From assembly GCA_002371615.1 (NCBI GenBank), contig DFGA01000011.1:64818-128817 (forward strand): a DNA stretch of 64,000 bases. Direction: 5' to 3'. The notes beneath the pieces were generated by a model. The model ran no database searches. It was not told the origin of the DNA and saw nothing but the letters and a program-made list of their open reading frames with translations. The stretch comes from Lachnospiraceae bacterium UBA3762 (lineage in GTDB: Bacteria > Bacillota > Clostridia > Lachnospirales > Lachnospiraceae). A program made the position numbers and the translations under genes. The stretch's first letter is position 1. Every line of letters begins with the position of its first letter. Shown one piece after another: positions 9,557-19,935 of the stretch.

Positions 9557-10818
9557 TGAATAAACTTCTGATACCGTGTGTATATTTAAAAAATAAGACG
9601 CTGATCAAAGGATTTTCCGATAATGCTGTTATCAGTGATGATCCTGTGTCGTACTGTACATCTCTGGCAGTAAACGGAGCCGATGCCATACTGCTGTTTG
9701 ATCTTTCCGATGACGATGATGAACACGAGGAAGCTCTGCTGACAGTTCGGGCGATTACAAGAGCCACGGATACTCCTGTCTACGGGGCAGGCAATATCAA
9801 GAGACTCGAAGATGTCAAAAAACTTTTATATGCAGGATGCCGTAAAGTTGCACTTAATATGGCAAAGCAGACAAATATCGATCTGATCGAAGAAGCCGGC
9901 AAGCGATTTTCCAAAAACAAGGTCTATGTATGTGCCGACAGTCTCGAGCAGATACTGGATAATCTGAAGGTTATCAAAGAAAATACATCCGGTGCCATAC
10001 TGCTTGGAAAACTCTTCATCGAAAAATTTGATGAGATCCCCGTCGTACCTTTGATCAATGACGATTTTAATATTGATATCCTGAAGAAAAACTGTGTATA
10101 CGGTATTACGGGAGATGTTATTAACAACCGTGCGGATGATCTGTATTCAATGAAAGATGAATTGGAAAGGGACGGTATAGATACATCTATCGGTAAAACG
10201 ACCGTAGCCTGGAGCGATCTTAAATGCGACAAAGACGGTCTTATTCCGGTCATATGCCAGGACTCTGTAACATCCCAGGTATTGATGCTTGCATATATGA
10301 ATCGCGAAGCGTATGAAAAAACGGTTCGTGAAGGCATCATGACGTACTATTCAAGATCGAGAAAATGCCTGTGGCGCAAAGGTGATACAAGCGGGCATTA
10401 CCAGTACGTAAAATCATTGGATTCCGATTGTGACAGCGATGCTCTTCTTGCCAAAGTCGTTCAGATAGGAAATGCCTGCCATACCGGGGCTTATTCATGT
10501 TTCTTCAATGAGATAATCCGTAAAGAGGGCGGTAAAACCAACCCCTACACGATACTTGAAGATGTTATGAAAGTTATACTTGACAGGAAAGAGAATCCGA
10601 AAGAAGGATCATATACAAATTATTTGTTTGATAAGGGTCTCGATAAGATACTCAAGAAAGTGGGAGAAGAAGCTACGGAGATAGTTATTGCCGCCAAAAA
10701 TCCCGAACCGGAAGAGAGCAAATACGAAATAGCGGATTTTCTCTATCATGTAATGGTCCTTATGGCTGTTAAAGGACTTACGTGGGATGATGTTATGGAA
10801 GAACTGGCCAACAGATAG
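9556..10818 (+). CDS. hisIE: HisIE (PRA-cyclohydrolase/PRA-pyrophosphatase) with a degenerate HisF/HisA-like N-terminal domain
   Basis: Residues 1 to about 205 follow HisF/HisA barrel patterns (LLIPCVYLKNKTLIKG, ADAILLFDL, AGCRKVALN). The first catalytic aspartate (IPCLD in HisF) is Tyr10 and the GGGI loop is GAGN, so this half is probably not a working cyclase. Residues about 220-318 are HisI with the metal motif DCDSDA (291-296) and Cys308/Cys315. Residues about 330-420 are HisE (GEEATE). The enzyme performs steps two and three of the pathway. hisC, hisH, hisA and a standard hisF are absent from the window. Confidence 0.9.
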   Translation: MNKLLIPCVYLKNKTLIKGFSDNAVISDDPVSYCTSLAVNGADAILLFDLSDDDDEHEEALLTVRAITRATDTPVYGAGNIKRLEDVKKLLYAGCRKVALNMAKQTNIDLIEEAGKRFSKNKVYVCADSLEQILDNLKVIKENTSGAILLGKLFIEKFDEIPVVPLINDDFNIDILKKNCVYGITGDVINNRADDLYSMKDELERDGIDTSIGKTTVAWSDLKCDKDGLIPVICQDSVTSQVLMLAYMNREAYEKTVREGIMTYYSRSRKCLWRKGDTSGHYQYVKSLDSDCDSDALLAKVVQIGNACHTGAYSCFFNEIIRKEGGKTNPYTILEDVMKVILDRKENPKEGSYTNYLFDKGLDKILKKVGEEATEIVIAAKNPEPEESKYEIADFLYHVMVLMAVKGLTWDDVMEELANR

Positions 10819-10824
10819 ATTCTG

Positions 10825-12690
10825 ATGAATAAACTTGCTCTGCCCAACAGAATACTCAAATCGGTCGATAAGCCCGCCCGTTATATAGGTCATGAAGTTA
10901 ATGCCGTATATAAGGATCCGGAAGGGCTTATTCGTTTTGCCATGTGTTTTCCCGATCTGTATGAGATAGGAATGAGTCATCTCGGGATCCAGCTATTATA
11001 CGATATGTTCAATTCATACGATGATGTGTGGTGTGAGCGTGTATACGCGGTCTGGACGGATCTGTACGATATAATGAAAGAGGAAGAAATACCACTGTTT
11101 GCTTTGGAGTCCCAGGATGAGATTTCAAAGTTTGATTTTCTGGGCATCACACTTCAGTATGAGATGTGCTACACGAATATTCTTCAGATACTTGATCTGT
11201 CAGGCATTCCTTTTTATTCGGATCAAAGGGATAATGATGATCCGATCGTGATATGCGGAGGTCCGTGTACATATAATCCGGAACCCGTGGCTGATTTTTT
11301 TGATCTTGTATATATAGGCGAGGGAGAAACAATTTACAGGCCGTTGCTTGATCTGTATAAGGAATGCAAAAATAACGGATATGACAGGAAAGAATTCATT
11401 CATAAGGCCGCATGCCTTCCCGGAATATATGCACCTTCATGCTACAAAGCCACATATAATGACGATAATACATTGAAGCAGTTCATGCCGTTGTATGATG
11501 ATATTCCGTCCAGAATAGAAAAGGAAATTGTCACCGATCTTTCGGGATCATGTTATCCCCTTAAGCCCGTAGTACCTTATATTAAAGCAACCCAGGACAG
11601 AGTGGTTCTTGAAATACAAAGAGGCTGTATCAGGGGATGCCGCTTTTGCCAGGCAGGTTCCGTGTATAAACCGATCAGATCAAGAGATGAGAAGAAACTC
11701 GAAGAATATGCGAAGCAGATGATCATAAATACAGGACATGAGGAGATCTCCCTGTCCTCCCTGTCTTCATCGGACTACCCGGAATTGTACAAACTTTGTG
11801 ATTTTCTGATAAATGAGTTTTCCGAACGTCATATTAATATATCCCTTCCGTCACTTCGTGTGGATGCTTTTTCGCTTGATGTCATGAGTAAAGTCCAGGA
11901 TATTAAGAAATCGGTCATTACTTTTGCACCCGAAGCCGGAAGCCAGAGAATGAGAAATGTTATAAATAAGGGTCTTACAAAAGAAGATATAATGGAAGGG
12001 TGCCGCAAGGCTTTTATCGGTGGCTGGACAAGGGTTAAATTATATTTTATGCTTGGTCTTCCGTTTGAGACCGAAGAGGATATGATCGGAATAGCCGAAC
12101 TGTCCAATGATATTGCAAAACTGTATTATGATACAATACCGAAAGAAGAGCGTAAAACAAAAGTATCCATAGTATCTTCAACCTCATTTTTTGTCCCGAA
12201 ACCGTTCACGCCTTTTCAGTGGGCTAAAATGAATACGATGGATGAGTTTAGATACAAGGCTCATGTTGTCAATACGGCAATGAAACAGCAGCTCAACCAT
12301 AAGAGCATTAAATACAACTGGCATGCTGCGGATGTATCTGTTCTTGAAGGTGTATTTGCCAGGGGAGACAGAAGATTATCCAAAGTTCTTGAAATTGCCT
12401 ATAAAAAGGGGTGCATGTTTGACGCCTGGACTGAAAACTTCCGGTTTGAGCCGTGGGAAGAAGCTTTTTCGGAAGCGGATATAGATCCTTCGTTTTACTA
12501 TAATCGGGAGAGAGATACGGATGAATTGCTTCCCTGGGATTTTATTGATACCGGTGTAACAAAGGAATTCCTTAAAAGAGAATATCTTAACGCAAAAGAA
12601 GGAAAGGTCACTCCGAATTGCAGGGAAAAGTGCAGCGGATGCGGTGTGGCCAAATACCACGGAGGTGTCTGCATTGAAAGTAAGAATTAG
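10825..12690 (+). CDS. B12-binding-domain radical SAM protein, TIGR03960 family
   Basis: 621 residues. An N-terminal cobalamin-binding-like region (FPDLYEIGMSHLG) precedes a radical SAM core with the cluster motif CIRGCRFCQ (CxxxCxxC). A C-terminal Cys cluster, CREKCSGCG, follows. Members of this family occur next to the TIGR03936 protein, as here. The substrate is unknown. It begins six bases after hisIE, so it may be co-transcribed with his genes. Confidence 0.88.
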   Translation: MNKLALPNRILKSVDKPARYIGHEVNAVYKDPEGLIRFAMCFPDLYEIGMSHLGIQLLYDMFNSYDDVWCERVYAVWTDLYDIMKEEEIPLFALESQDEISKFDFLGITLQYEMCYTNILQILDLSGIPFYSDQRDNDDPIVICGGPCTYNPEPVADFFDLVYIGEGETIYRPLLDLYKECKNNGYDRKEFIHKAACLPGIYAPSCYKATYNDDNTLKQFMPLYDDIPSRIEKEIVTDLSGSCYPLKPVVPYIKATQDRVVLEIQRGCIRGCRFCQAGSVYKPIRSRDEKKLEEYAKQMIINTGHEEISLSSLSSSDYPELYKLCDFLINEFSERHINISLPSLRVDAFSLDVMSKVQDIKKSVITFAPEAGSQRMRNVINKGLTKEDIMEGCRKAFIGGWTRVKLYFMLGLPFETEEDMIGIAELSNDIAKLYYDTIPKEERKTKVSIVSSTSFFVPKPFTPFQWAKMNTMDEFRYKAHVVNTAMKQQLNHKSIKYNWHAADVSVLEGVFARGDRRLSKVLEIAYKKGCMFDAWTENFRFEPWEEAFSEADIDPSFYYNRERDTDELLPWDFIDTGVTKEFLKREYLNAKEGKVTPNCREKCSGCGVAKYHGGVCIESKN

Positions 12691-13369
12691 ATTTTCAAAA
12701 TCAGGCGCACTGGTATATATCGGACATCTTGATGTAATGAGGTATTTTCAAAAACTGTTCCGAAGAGCGAATATACCTGTGGCATATTCGGAAGGATTTT
12801 CCCCGCATCAGATACTATCGTTTACTCCTCCGCTGCCTTTGGGGATGGAAAGTACCGGTGAGTATGCGGATGTTGAACTTACAAAACCGGTTGTGACGAA
12901 AGAAGCTTTAAGTGCGCTTGCCCTTCAATCGGTACCGGAGATAGAAATACTGTCATTTAAAGAACTTCCGCCCAAATGCGAAAGCGCAATGGCTTCCGTC
13001 GCGGCCGCAAGATATTCGGTCGGATCAAATACCGGAGACGATATCATAAAACTTGCCGGCATTATCAGCTCTTTTAAGGAAGCAGATGAGGTAAGGATCG
13101 TTAAGAAAACGAAAAAAAATGAGAAGGAAGTCAATATAAGACCGCTTGTTTATGAACTTTGTTACGTCAAAGAGTCAAATGAGCTGGAAATGCTCATATC
13201 ATCCGGAAGCACGGATAACATCAAGCCGGAATATGTTATAGAAGGATTACTGTCTATAGCGGATGAGAGCATTTGTTCTGATGAACTGATCTTTAAAAGA
13301 ATCGATCAGTATGCCCGGATAGATGAGAAGCTTGTTTCTCTTGATGAAATTGGATGCGATATCTTATGA
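12674..13369 (+). CDS. Radical SAM-associated protein, TIGR03936 (DUF2344) family
   Basis: 231 residues with the family opening RIRFSKSGALVYIGHLD and SEGFSPHQILSFTPPLPLG. It has no catalytic cysteine motif of its own and is thought to act with the preceding radical SAM protein. A TTG start at 12674 is preferred because GGAGGTG lies at 12661-12667; this overlaps the upstream gene by 17 bases. An upstream in-frame ATG at 12644 has no ribosome site. Confidence 0.86.
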   Translation: MKVRIRFSKSGALVYIGHLDVMRYFQKLFRRANIPVAYSEGFSPHQILSFTPPLPLGMESTGEYADVELTKPVVTKEALSALALQSVPEIEILSFKELPPKCESAMASVAAARYSVGSNTGDDIIKLAGIISSFKEADEVRIVKKTKKNEKEVNIRPLVYELCYVKESNELEMLISSGSTDNIKPEYVIEGLLSIADESICSDELIFKRIDQYARIDEKLVSLDEIGCDIL

Positions 13370-14529
13370 CGGATAATAAGGCTGTATTTACATTATATGA
13401 AGACAAATATGTGCTCATTCATATTGAAAACGATCAAATGAAGCACATATATGTGTATAACAGTTCCGACGAAATTGAACCGGGAACTGTAATAAACTGC
13501 AGGATAGACCGCGGGATCGATAATATAGATTCCTGTTTTGTCCAATACGGACCCAAATCCACAGGGTTTTTGAATAAAAAGTACAAAAACGGAACAGTTA
13601 TTCCGCTTGTTTACAAAAAAGAAGCCATAAACAACAAAAAACCGATGTTTTCCGATTCGATCACACTTGAAGGCGAATATGTTGTTGTTACAGACAAACG
13701 GTCATATGTCAAAGTATCGTCTAAAATACCCGAGCCGGCCAAAAAGGATATAGCCGGCAGTTTTTATGATCTTTGTGCCAATAATAATGCCGGAGTTATC
13801 GTAAGGACAAGAACATACACGGAAGAAGACGGAATAACAAAAGCGATAGAAGAGTTTAATAATGCCGTAAATATGATCGGAAGAATAATTGAAAGCTCGC
13901 AGCATCTTCCTCAATACTCGGTATTATACAGACCTGTACCGGCATTTGTTTCCGATATACTGTATCTGTCCCAAAGAGGTCTTAAGGAAGTAATTACAGA
14001 TATTCCGCAGATCATGGATCAATTAAATGAAGACCATGACACTTTAACCGGACGGGTCAACTTATCCGACCGGGTCGAACTGAGATTTTACGATGATAAA
14101 CTCGTGAGTCTTGGTAAATTGTATTCTATTGATGCTAAAATATCATCATGTCTGGCCCGTAAAGTTTATTTAAAAAGCGGTGCTTACATTACTATAGATA
14201 CAACGGAAGCTTTTACGGCCATCGATGTTAATACGGCTTCAAGTGACAGATCGGCCACAAGGGATGAGACTTTTCTTGCGGTAAACCTTGAGGCTTGCAG
14301 CGAGATCGCAAAACAGCTTGTTCTTCGCAATATCGGTGGTATGGTAATAATTGATTTTATAAATATGGAATCAGAGGAAGATTACAATATACTTACCGAG
14401 CATATTAAAAATGCAATAAAATTTGACAGAATCAAATGCAGATTCGTCGATTTTACGGGTCTTAAACTGTGTGAGCTTACAAGAAGCAGACAAGGAAAAT
14501 CATTATATCAGAATTTGCGGGGAAGATGA
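13366..14529 (+). CDS. rng: Ribonuclease E/G family protein, short form
   Basis: About 387 residues. An N-terminal S1-like segment (RIDRGIDNIDSCFVQYG) leads into the RNase E/G core with the two acidic motifs IDVNTAS and GGMVIIDFINME and the closing CELTRSRQGKSL. The protein stops just after this point, lacking the zinc-link CxxC and the C-terminal small domain of longer RNase G/E proteins. The ATG at 13366 overlaps the previous stop (ATGA); 13354 is an alternative. It probably processes rRNA or mRNA. Confidence 0.85.
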   Translation: MTDNKAVFTLYEDKYVLIHIENDQMKHIYVYNSSDEIEPGTVINCRIDRGIDNIDSCFVQYGPKSTGFLNKKYKNGTVIPLVYKKEAINNKKPMFSDSITLEGEYVVVTDKRSYVKVSSKIPEPAKKDIAGSFYDLCANNNAGVIVRTRTYTEEDGITKAIEEFNNAVNMIGRIIESSQHLPQYSVLYRPVPAFVSDILYLSQRGLKEVITDIPQIMDQLNEDHDTLTGRVNLSDRVELRFYDDKLVSLGKLYSIDAKISSCLARKVYLKSGAYITIDTTEAFTAIDVNTASSDRSATRDETFLAVNLEACSEIAKQLVLRNIGGMVIIDFINMESEEDYNILTEHIKNAIKFDRIKCRFVDFTGLKLCELTRSRQGKSLYQNLRGR

Positions 14530-17174
14530 TGGAAGAAAAACTATCTCCAATGATGCAAAACTATATGGAAACTAAGGAAGCATACAAAGACTGCATCCTT
14601 TTTTACCGTCTCGGGGATTTCTATGAGATGTTCTTTGATGATGCCCTAACCGCATCAAAAGAACTGGAATTGACACTTACAGGCAAAAACTGCGGTCTCA
14701 AAGAGCGTGCTCCGATGTGCGGGGTTCCTTTTCATGCTGCTCAGATATACATTAATAAACTTGTTAAAAAAGGATATAAAGTAGCGGTTTGTGAACAGGT
14801 TGAAGACCCCAAAGAAGCAAAAGGTCTTGTAAAAAGAGAAGTTACAAGAATCGCGACTCCGGGTACCAACATAGACATGGAGACCTTAAACGAGGAATCC
14901 AATAACTATATAATGTGTATATATTATTCCGAAGATGTATTCGGGATTGCCGTATCCGATATAACAACAGGTATATTTCTGACTACGCAGGTTACAGATG
15001 AACGAAAGCTTATTGATGAGATCTATAAGTTTTCACCGTCCGAGATCATTTGTAATGAAGCTTTCACAGTTTCAGGTTTTGATTTTGACGATCTTAAAAA
15101 TCATATCAATGCGGTTGTATTTTCTCTTGAACCATGGTATTTCGATGATGAGATGTGCGAGGAGGCAATTAAGAGACAGTTCAAAGTTGCCGACATAACG
15201 GGACTGGGGCTTGAGAAAAAATCAAGTTATACCGTTGCATCGGCAGCGCTTTTGTTGTATTTGTCCGAATCACAAAAAAGCAGTATCGCCCAGATAAGAA
15301 ATATAAGCATATACAATGTTTCCGACTATATGATTCTTGATTCGGCTACAAGAAGGAATCTTGAACTGACGGAGACAATGCTGGATAAGACAAAGAAAGG
15401 GTCGCTCCTGTATGTCCTTGACAAGACAAAAACAGCAATGGGTGCCCGGATGATAAGGTCGTATCTGGAACAGCCCCTTACTGATAAGGCACAGATCAGG
15501 AACAGACTTGATGCCGTTGAAGCCTTCAAGGATGACCTTATATTACGCGAAGAGATAAGGGAGTATCTGAATCCGGTTTATGATCTTGAGCGTCTTATGG
15601 GAAAGATAAATTATCATTCCGCCAATCCCAGGGATCTGATCGCTTTTGCCAACTCAATAAGAATGCTGCCTCCAATAAAAGCGCTATTGGCGGATTCAAA
15701 AGTGGCGGCAGTACGAAATCTGTGCGATGGTCTTGATACTTTGGAAGATCTGTGCCAATTAATCGACAACGCCATAAGTGAAGATGCGCCGATTACAATA
15801 AAAGAAGGCGGAATAATCAAATCCGGTTATTCCGAAAAAATCGACTCCTTGAGAAATGCCAAGACCGAAGGGAAGAAATGGCTGGCACAGCTGGAAGCCG
15901 AAGACAAAGAACGAACGGGGATCAAGAATCTCAGGATCAAATACAATCGTGTTTTCGGGTACTATTTTGAAGTGACAAATTCATTTCTTGAACTTGTTCC
16001 GGATGATTATATCAGAAAACAGACACTGGCAAATGCAGAAAGATACACTACAGAGCGGTTAAAAGAACTGGAAGATACGATTTTAAACGCCGAGGATAAG
16101 CTGTTCTCGCTTGAATATGATATGTTTGTGGATATAAGGAACAGGCTGTCGGGCGAAGTGGACAGGATACTCAAAAGCGCGAAGATCATAGCAGTAGCGG
16201 ATGCATATGCATCTCTCGGATATGTCGCTTCCGCCAATAATTATGTCAGACCTTCAATTAACGAAAAGGGAATAATTGATATCAAAGACGGAAGACATCC
16301 TGTTGTGGAACTTTTGACAAAAGATGAAATGTTTGTGGCAAACGACACATATCTGGACAACTCATCCAATCGTATAAGTGTGATAACAGGCCCCAATATG
16401 GCCGGAAAATCAACGTATATGAGGCAGGTGGCCCTGATCGTTCTTATGGCTCAGATAGGATCGTTTGTGCCGGCTTCAAAGGCAAATATCGGAATCGTTG
16501 ACAGGATTTTTACAAGAGTCGGTGCCAGCGATGATCTTGCAAGCGGAAGATCCACATTCATGGTTGAGATGACAGAGGTTGCTAATATTCTCAGAAACGC
16601 CACCCCCAAGAGCCTTCTCATACTTGATGAGATAGGAAGAGGTACTTCTACTTTTGACGGACTGTCCATAGCATGGGCGGTAATCGAGTATATAAGCAAT
16701 ACAAAGCTTCTTGGAGCCAAGACGCTTTTTGCCACGCATTATCATGAACTGACCGAACTTGAAGGCAAGATACCTTCCGTCAACAACTATTGCATAGCCG
16801 TTAAAGAACAGAAAGGCAACATAGTATTTTTAAGAAAGATAGTTAAGGGCGGCGCTGACAGGAGTTACGGTATAGCCGTAGCCAAGCTCGCAGGGCTTCC
16901 CGACAGTGTGATAAGCCGAGCCAATGAACTTGTGGCACAGTTGTCGGAAAACGATATTTCGGCAAGCGTACGCTCGATAGCATCTGTTTCCGACAAAAAA
17001 CAGATACTTAAAAAGAGCGATGATGTTGACAGAGGTCAGATGTCATTATTTGATACTATAAGTGATGAAGAGATAATATCTGAACTTATGGATCTTGACT
17101 GTAATAACATGACACCCATGGAAGCTTTGAATGCACTCGGGATGCTGCAAAGCAAGTTAAAGAACAGATGGTAA
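14526..17174 (+). CDS. mutS: DNA mismatch repair protein MutS
   Basis: 882 residues. The N-terminal mismatch-contact motif GDFYEMF (Phe-x-Glu), middle lever and clamp domains, the Walker A motif GPNMAGKST, the Walker B LLILDEIGRGTS and FATHYHEL are visible. It recognises mispairs and recruits MutL. It overlaps the RNase gene by four bases and is followed three bases later by mutL. Confidence 0.97.
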   Translation: MMEEKLSPMMQNYMETKEAYKDCILFYRLGDFYEMFFDDALTASKELELTLTGKNCGLKERAPMCGVPFHAAQIYINKLVKKGYKVAVCEQVEDPKEAKGLVKREVTRIATPGTNIDMETLNEESNNYIMCIYYSEDVFGIAVSDITTGIFLTTQVTDERKLIDEIYKFSPSEIICNEAFTVSGFDFDDLKNHINAVVFSLEPWYFDDEMCEEAIKRQFKVADITGLGLEKKSSYTVASAALLLYLSESQKSSIAQIRNISIYNVSDYMILDSATRRNLELTETMLDKTKKGSLLYVLDKTKTAMGARMIRSYLEQPLTDKAQIRNRLDAVEAFKDDLILREEIREYLNPVYDLERLMGKINYHSANPRDLIAFANSIRMLPPIKALLADSKVAAVRNLCDGLDTLEDLCQLIDNAISEDAPITIKEGGIIKSGYSEKIDSLRNAKTEGKKWLAQLEAEDKERTGIKNLRIKYNRVFGYYFEVTNSFLELVPDDYIRKQTLANAERYTTERLKELEDTILNAEDKLFSLEYDMFVDIRNRLSGEVDRILKSAKIIAVADAYASLGYVASANNYVRPSINEKGIIDIKDGRHPVVELLTKDEMFVANDTYLDNSSNRISVITGPNMAGKSTYMRQVALIVLMAQIGSFVPASKANIGIVDRIFTRVGASDDLASGRSTFMVEMTEVANILRNATPKSLLILDEIGRGTSTFDGLSIAWAVIEYISNTKLLGAKTLFATHYHELTELEGKIPSVNNYCIAVKEQKGNIVFLRKIVKGGADRSYGIAVAKLAGLPDSVISRANELVAQLSENDISASVRSIASVSDKKQILKKSDDVDRGQMSLFDTISDEEIISELMDLDCNNMTPMEALNALGMLQSKLKNRW

Positions 17175-17177
17175 GAT

Positions 17178-18998
17178 ATGGCACAAATAAATATTCTTGA
17201 TGAATCTACAATTAATAAGATCGCGGCCGGAGAGGTTGTGGAAAGACCGGTTTCCGTTGTAAAAGAGCTTGTCGAGAATGCAATTGACTCGGGAGCTGAG
17301 AATATCAGTATCGAAATAAAAGGCGGAGGGATCGACTATATACGTGTTACCGATAACGGATCGGGTATAGAACACGACAGCATTCCCAGGGCCTTTTTAC
17401 GTCATGCAACAAGTAAGATTAAATCCATTGAAGATCTTATGAATGTGTATTCACTGGGGTTTCGCGGGGAAGCGCTTTCTTCCATTGCTGCCGTAAGTGA
17501 AGTTGAACTGATGACCAAAACAGCCGATTCATTGCTCGGTTACAGATATTGTATAAGGGGCGGAAGAGAGATGTCTTTTGATGAAGCGGGTGTGGCAGAC
17601 GGAACAACCGTTATTGTAAGAAATCTGTTCTTTAACACTCCGGCAAGACGAAAGTTTCTAAAAAGCGCCGTAACGGAAGGATCTTATATTACCGAACTTG
17701 TTGAAAGGCTGATACTGTCACATCCCGAAATTTCTTTTAAGTATACGGTAAACGGATCACTAAAGCTTTCAAGTAACGGGCTGAATGATATCATTTCCGA
17801 TGTTTACAGTGTATTTGGACGTGAAACAATGAATCTTCTTGTTGATGTTTCTTATACATCCGAGAATTGCAGCATATCCGGCTATATCGGAAAGCCCGAG
17901 ACAGCCAGGGGCAACAGGAACTATGAACTCTTTTTTGTCAACAAAAGACTTGTAAAGAGTAAAGTATTGTCTTCAGCCGTAGAAGAGGCATACAAACCAT
18001 TTCTGATGCTGCACAAATTTCCGTTTGTGATACTTTATATCGATATTCCCTCGGAACTGCTTGATGTAAATGTACATCCGTCCAAAACGGAAATACGTTT
18101 TATGGAAGAGAGGCAGATATATACTGCCATATTTGATACTGTCACCGAAGGAGTTACGCGCCGTGAACTTATTCCAAGTGCAGTGCTTCCCCCGAATAAT
18201 TCCGGCGGAATATCCCAAAAGCCGGAGATTAATATACAGCCGGAAGAGCCTGAATTACCTTCATCAATAGTCGAAGAGTCCAGGATCCCGGAACCGTTTG
18301 AAACCAAAAGTATTGACAGCTTCAGGCAAAAGACATTAAAAGATTACGAAGAACATAAGCAGGAATTAAAACCTGTGCAGGAAACGCTGTTTTCCGAAGG
18401 ATTTCTTGCCGAGGAAAACAAGCCTAAACACAAAATAATCGGACAGGTCTTCGGAACATACTGGATCATAGAATTTGAGGATAAAATGTATATAATCGAC
18501 CAGCATGCTGCTCATGAAAAGGTTCTTTACGAGAGATTCAGCAAGCAGATCGAATCCGGAGAAGTAGTATCACAGATGATCAGTCCGCCTTATATTGTTA
18601 CGCTTACGGCATCGGAAGAAAACATATTAAAGGAAAATATCGGTATATTTGAAGAACTTGGCTTTAGAGTCGAACACTTCGGAGGGCATGAATATGCTCT
18701 TACTTCGGTTCCGGCCGAATTATTCAGGCTGTCCGAGCAGGATTATTTCCTCAGTGTTATTGATGATCTTTCCGAGAATCTGCGCACCCGTGAACCCAAG
18801 CAGGTCAAAGACCGTATAGCTACAATGGCCTGTAAGGCTGCAATAAAAGGTAATACGAATATAAGCTATGCCGAAGCCGATGCTCTTATTTCCGAACTGT
18901 TATCGCTTGATAATCCGTATAACTGCCCTCACGGAAGACCTACCATCATTTCATTTACCAATTCGGATCTTGATAAAATGTTTAAGAGGATAGTCTGA
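17178..18998 (+). CDS. mutL: DNA mismatch repair protein MutL (endonuclease type)
   Basis: 606 residues. A GHKL ATPase N-terminus (VVKELVENAIDSG, DNGSGI, GFRGEALSS) and a C-terminal dimerisation/nuclease domain with DQHAAHEKVLYE, matching the DQHAx2Ex4E endonuclease motif, are present. This is the nicking form expected in organisms without MutH. A charged, Pro/Glu-rich linker lies around residues 335-405. Confidence 0.96.
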   Translation: MAQINILDESTINKIAAGEVVERPVSVVKELVENAIDSGAENISIEIKGGGIDYIRVTDNGSGIEHDSIPRAFLRHATSKIKSIEDLMNVYSLGFRGEALSSIAAVSEVELMTKTADSLLGYRYCIRGGREMSFDEAGVADGTTVIVRNLFFNTPARRKFLKSAVTEGSYITELVERLILSHPEISFKYTVNGSLKLSSNGLNDIISDVYSVFGRETMNLLVDVSYTSENCSISGYIGKPETARGNRNYELFFVNKRLVKSKVLSSAVEEAYKPFLMLHKFPFVILYIDIPSELLDVNVHPSKTEIRFMEERQIYTAIFDTVTEGVTRRELIPSAVLPPNNSGGISQKPEINIQPEEPELPSSIVEESRIPEPFETKSIDSFRQKTLKDYEEHKQELKPVQETLFSEGFLAEENKPKHKIIGQVFGTYWIIEFEDKMYIIDQHAAHEKVLYERFSKQIESGEVVSQMISPPYIVTLTASEENILKENIGIFEELGFRVEHFGGHEYALTSVPAELFRLSEQDYFLSVIDDLSENLRTREPKQVKDRIATMACKAAIKGNTNISYAEADALISELLSLDNPYNCPHGRPTIISFTNSDLDKMFKRIV

Positions 18999-18999
18999 T

Positions 19000-19935
19000 A
19001 TGGATCCGCTTATAATTCTCTCAGGTCCCACAGCGGTCGGTAAAACTTCACTTTCCATAGAACTTGCAAAAAAGATAGGCGGTAGTATAATCTCTGCTGA
19101 CTCAATGCAGGTATATAAAGGGATGGATATCGGAACCGCCAAAATAACCGAAGATGAACGGCAGGGCATTCCGCATTACCTGATCGATATTGTTGAACCG
19201 TCGAATGATTTTAACATAGTATCTTTCAAAGAACTTGCCTCAGCTTCAATTGAAGAGATAAGAAATCTCGGAAGAATTCCGATCATTGTAGGCGGAACCG
19301 GGTTTTATATTCAAAGTGTTTTGTATGATATTGATTTTACAACACATGATGACGATGAGGCATACAGGCATAAACTAACGGAACTGATCAATGAACAGGG
19401 AGCGGAGTATGTCCATAAAATGCTTGAAGAATCGGATCCTGTAGCGGCAAAGAATATACACTTTAACGATCATAAAAGAATGATCAGGGCACTTGAGTAT
19501 CATAGACAGACCGGACTTCGAATATCGGATCACAACAGGGACGAGCACCAGAAACGCCCGATCTATGATTTTTGCTATTTCGTGCTTACGGATGACAGGC
19601 AGAAAATATACGAACGTATTAACAAAAGAGTGGATGAAATGATTGAAGCGGGACTTGTTGAAGAGGTAAAAACCCTTTTGGCCGGTAAAGCTTCGCCCGC
19701 AAACGTTTCCATGCAGGGTATAGGATACAAAGAGATCATTTCATATCTTGAAGGAAAAATCACACTTGAAGAAGCGACAGATCTGATCAAAAAAAATTCG
19801 AGACATTTTGCCAAAAGGCAGCTTACATGGTTTAAGCGGGAGAGGGATGTTATTTTCATTGATAAAAGATACGATACGGATCCGCTTGATACAATAATAT
19901 CAACAATCAAAAAGGCAGGGATCATAAATGAATGA
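19000..19935 (+). CDS. miaA: tRNA dimethylallyltransferase
   Basis: 311 residues. It prenylates A37 of tRNAs reading UNN codons. The P-loop SGPTAVGKTSL, DSMQVYKGMDIGTAK and VGGTGFYI motifs are all present. The mutS-mutL-miaA order is common. The gene starts one base after mutL and overlaps the next gene by eight bases. Confidence 0.96.
   Translation: MDPLIILSGPTAVGKTSLSIELAKKIGGSIISADSMQVYKGMDIGTAKITEDERQGIPHYLIDIVEPSNDFNIVSFKELASASIEEIRNLGRIPIIVGGTGFYIQSVLYDIDFTTHDDDEAYRHKLTELINEQGAEYVHKMLEESDPVAAKNIHFNDHKRMIRALEYHRQTGLRISDHNRDEHQKRPIYDFCYFVLTDDRQKIYERINKRVDEMIEAGLVEEVKTLLAGKASPANVSMQGIGYKEIISYLEGKITLEEATDLIKKNSRHFAKRQLTWFKRERDVIFIDKRYDTDPLDTIISTIKKAGIINE

Noticed and set aside
12644..12673. 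ATG start for the TIGR03936 protein inside the radical SAM gene
   Set aside because: The TTG at 12674 has a strong GGAGGTG site and fits the family N-terminus.
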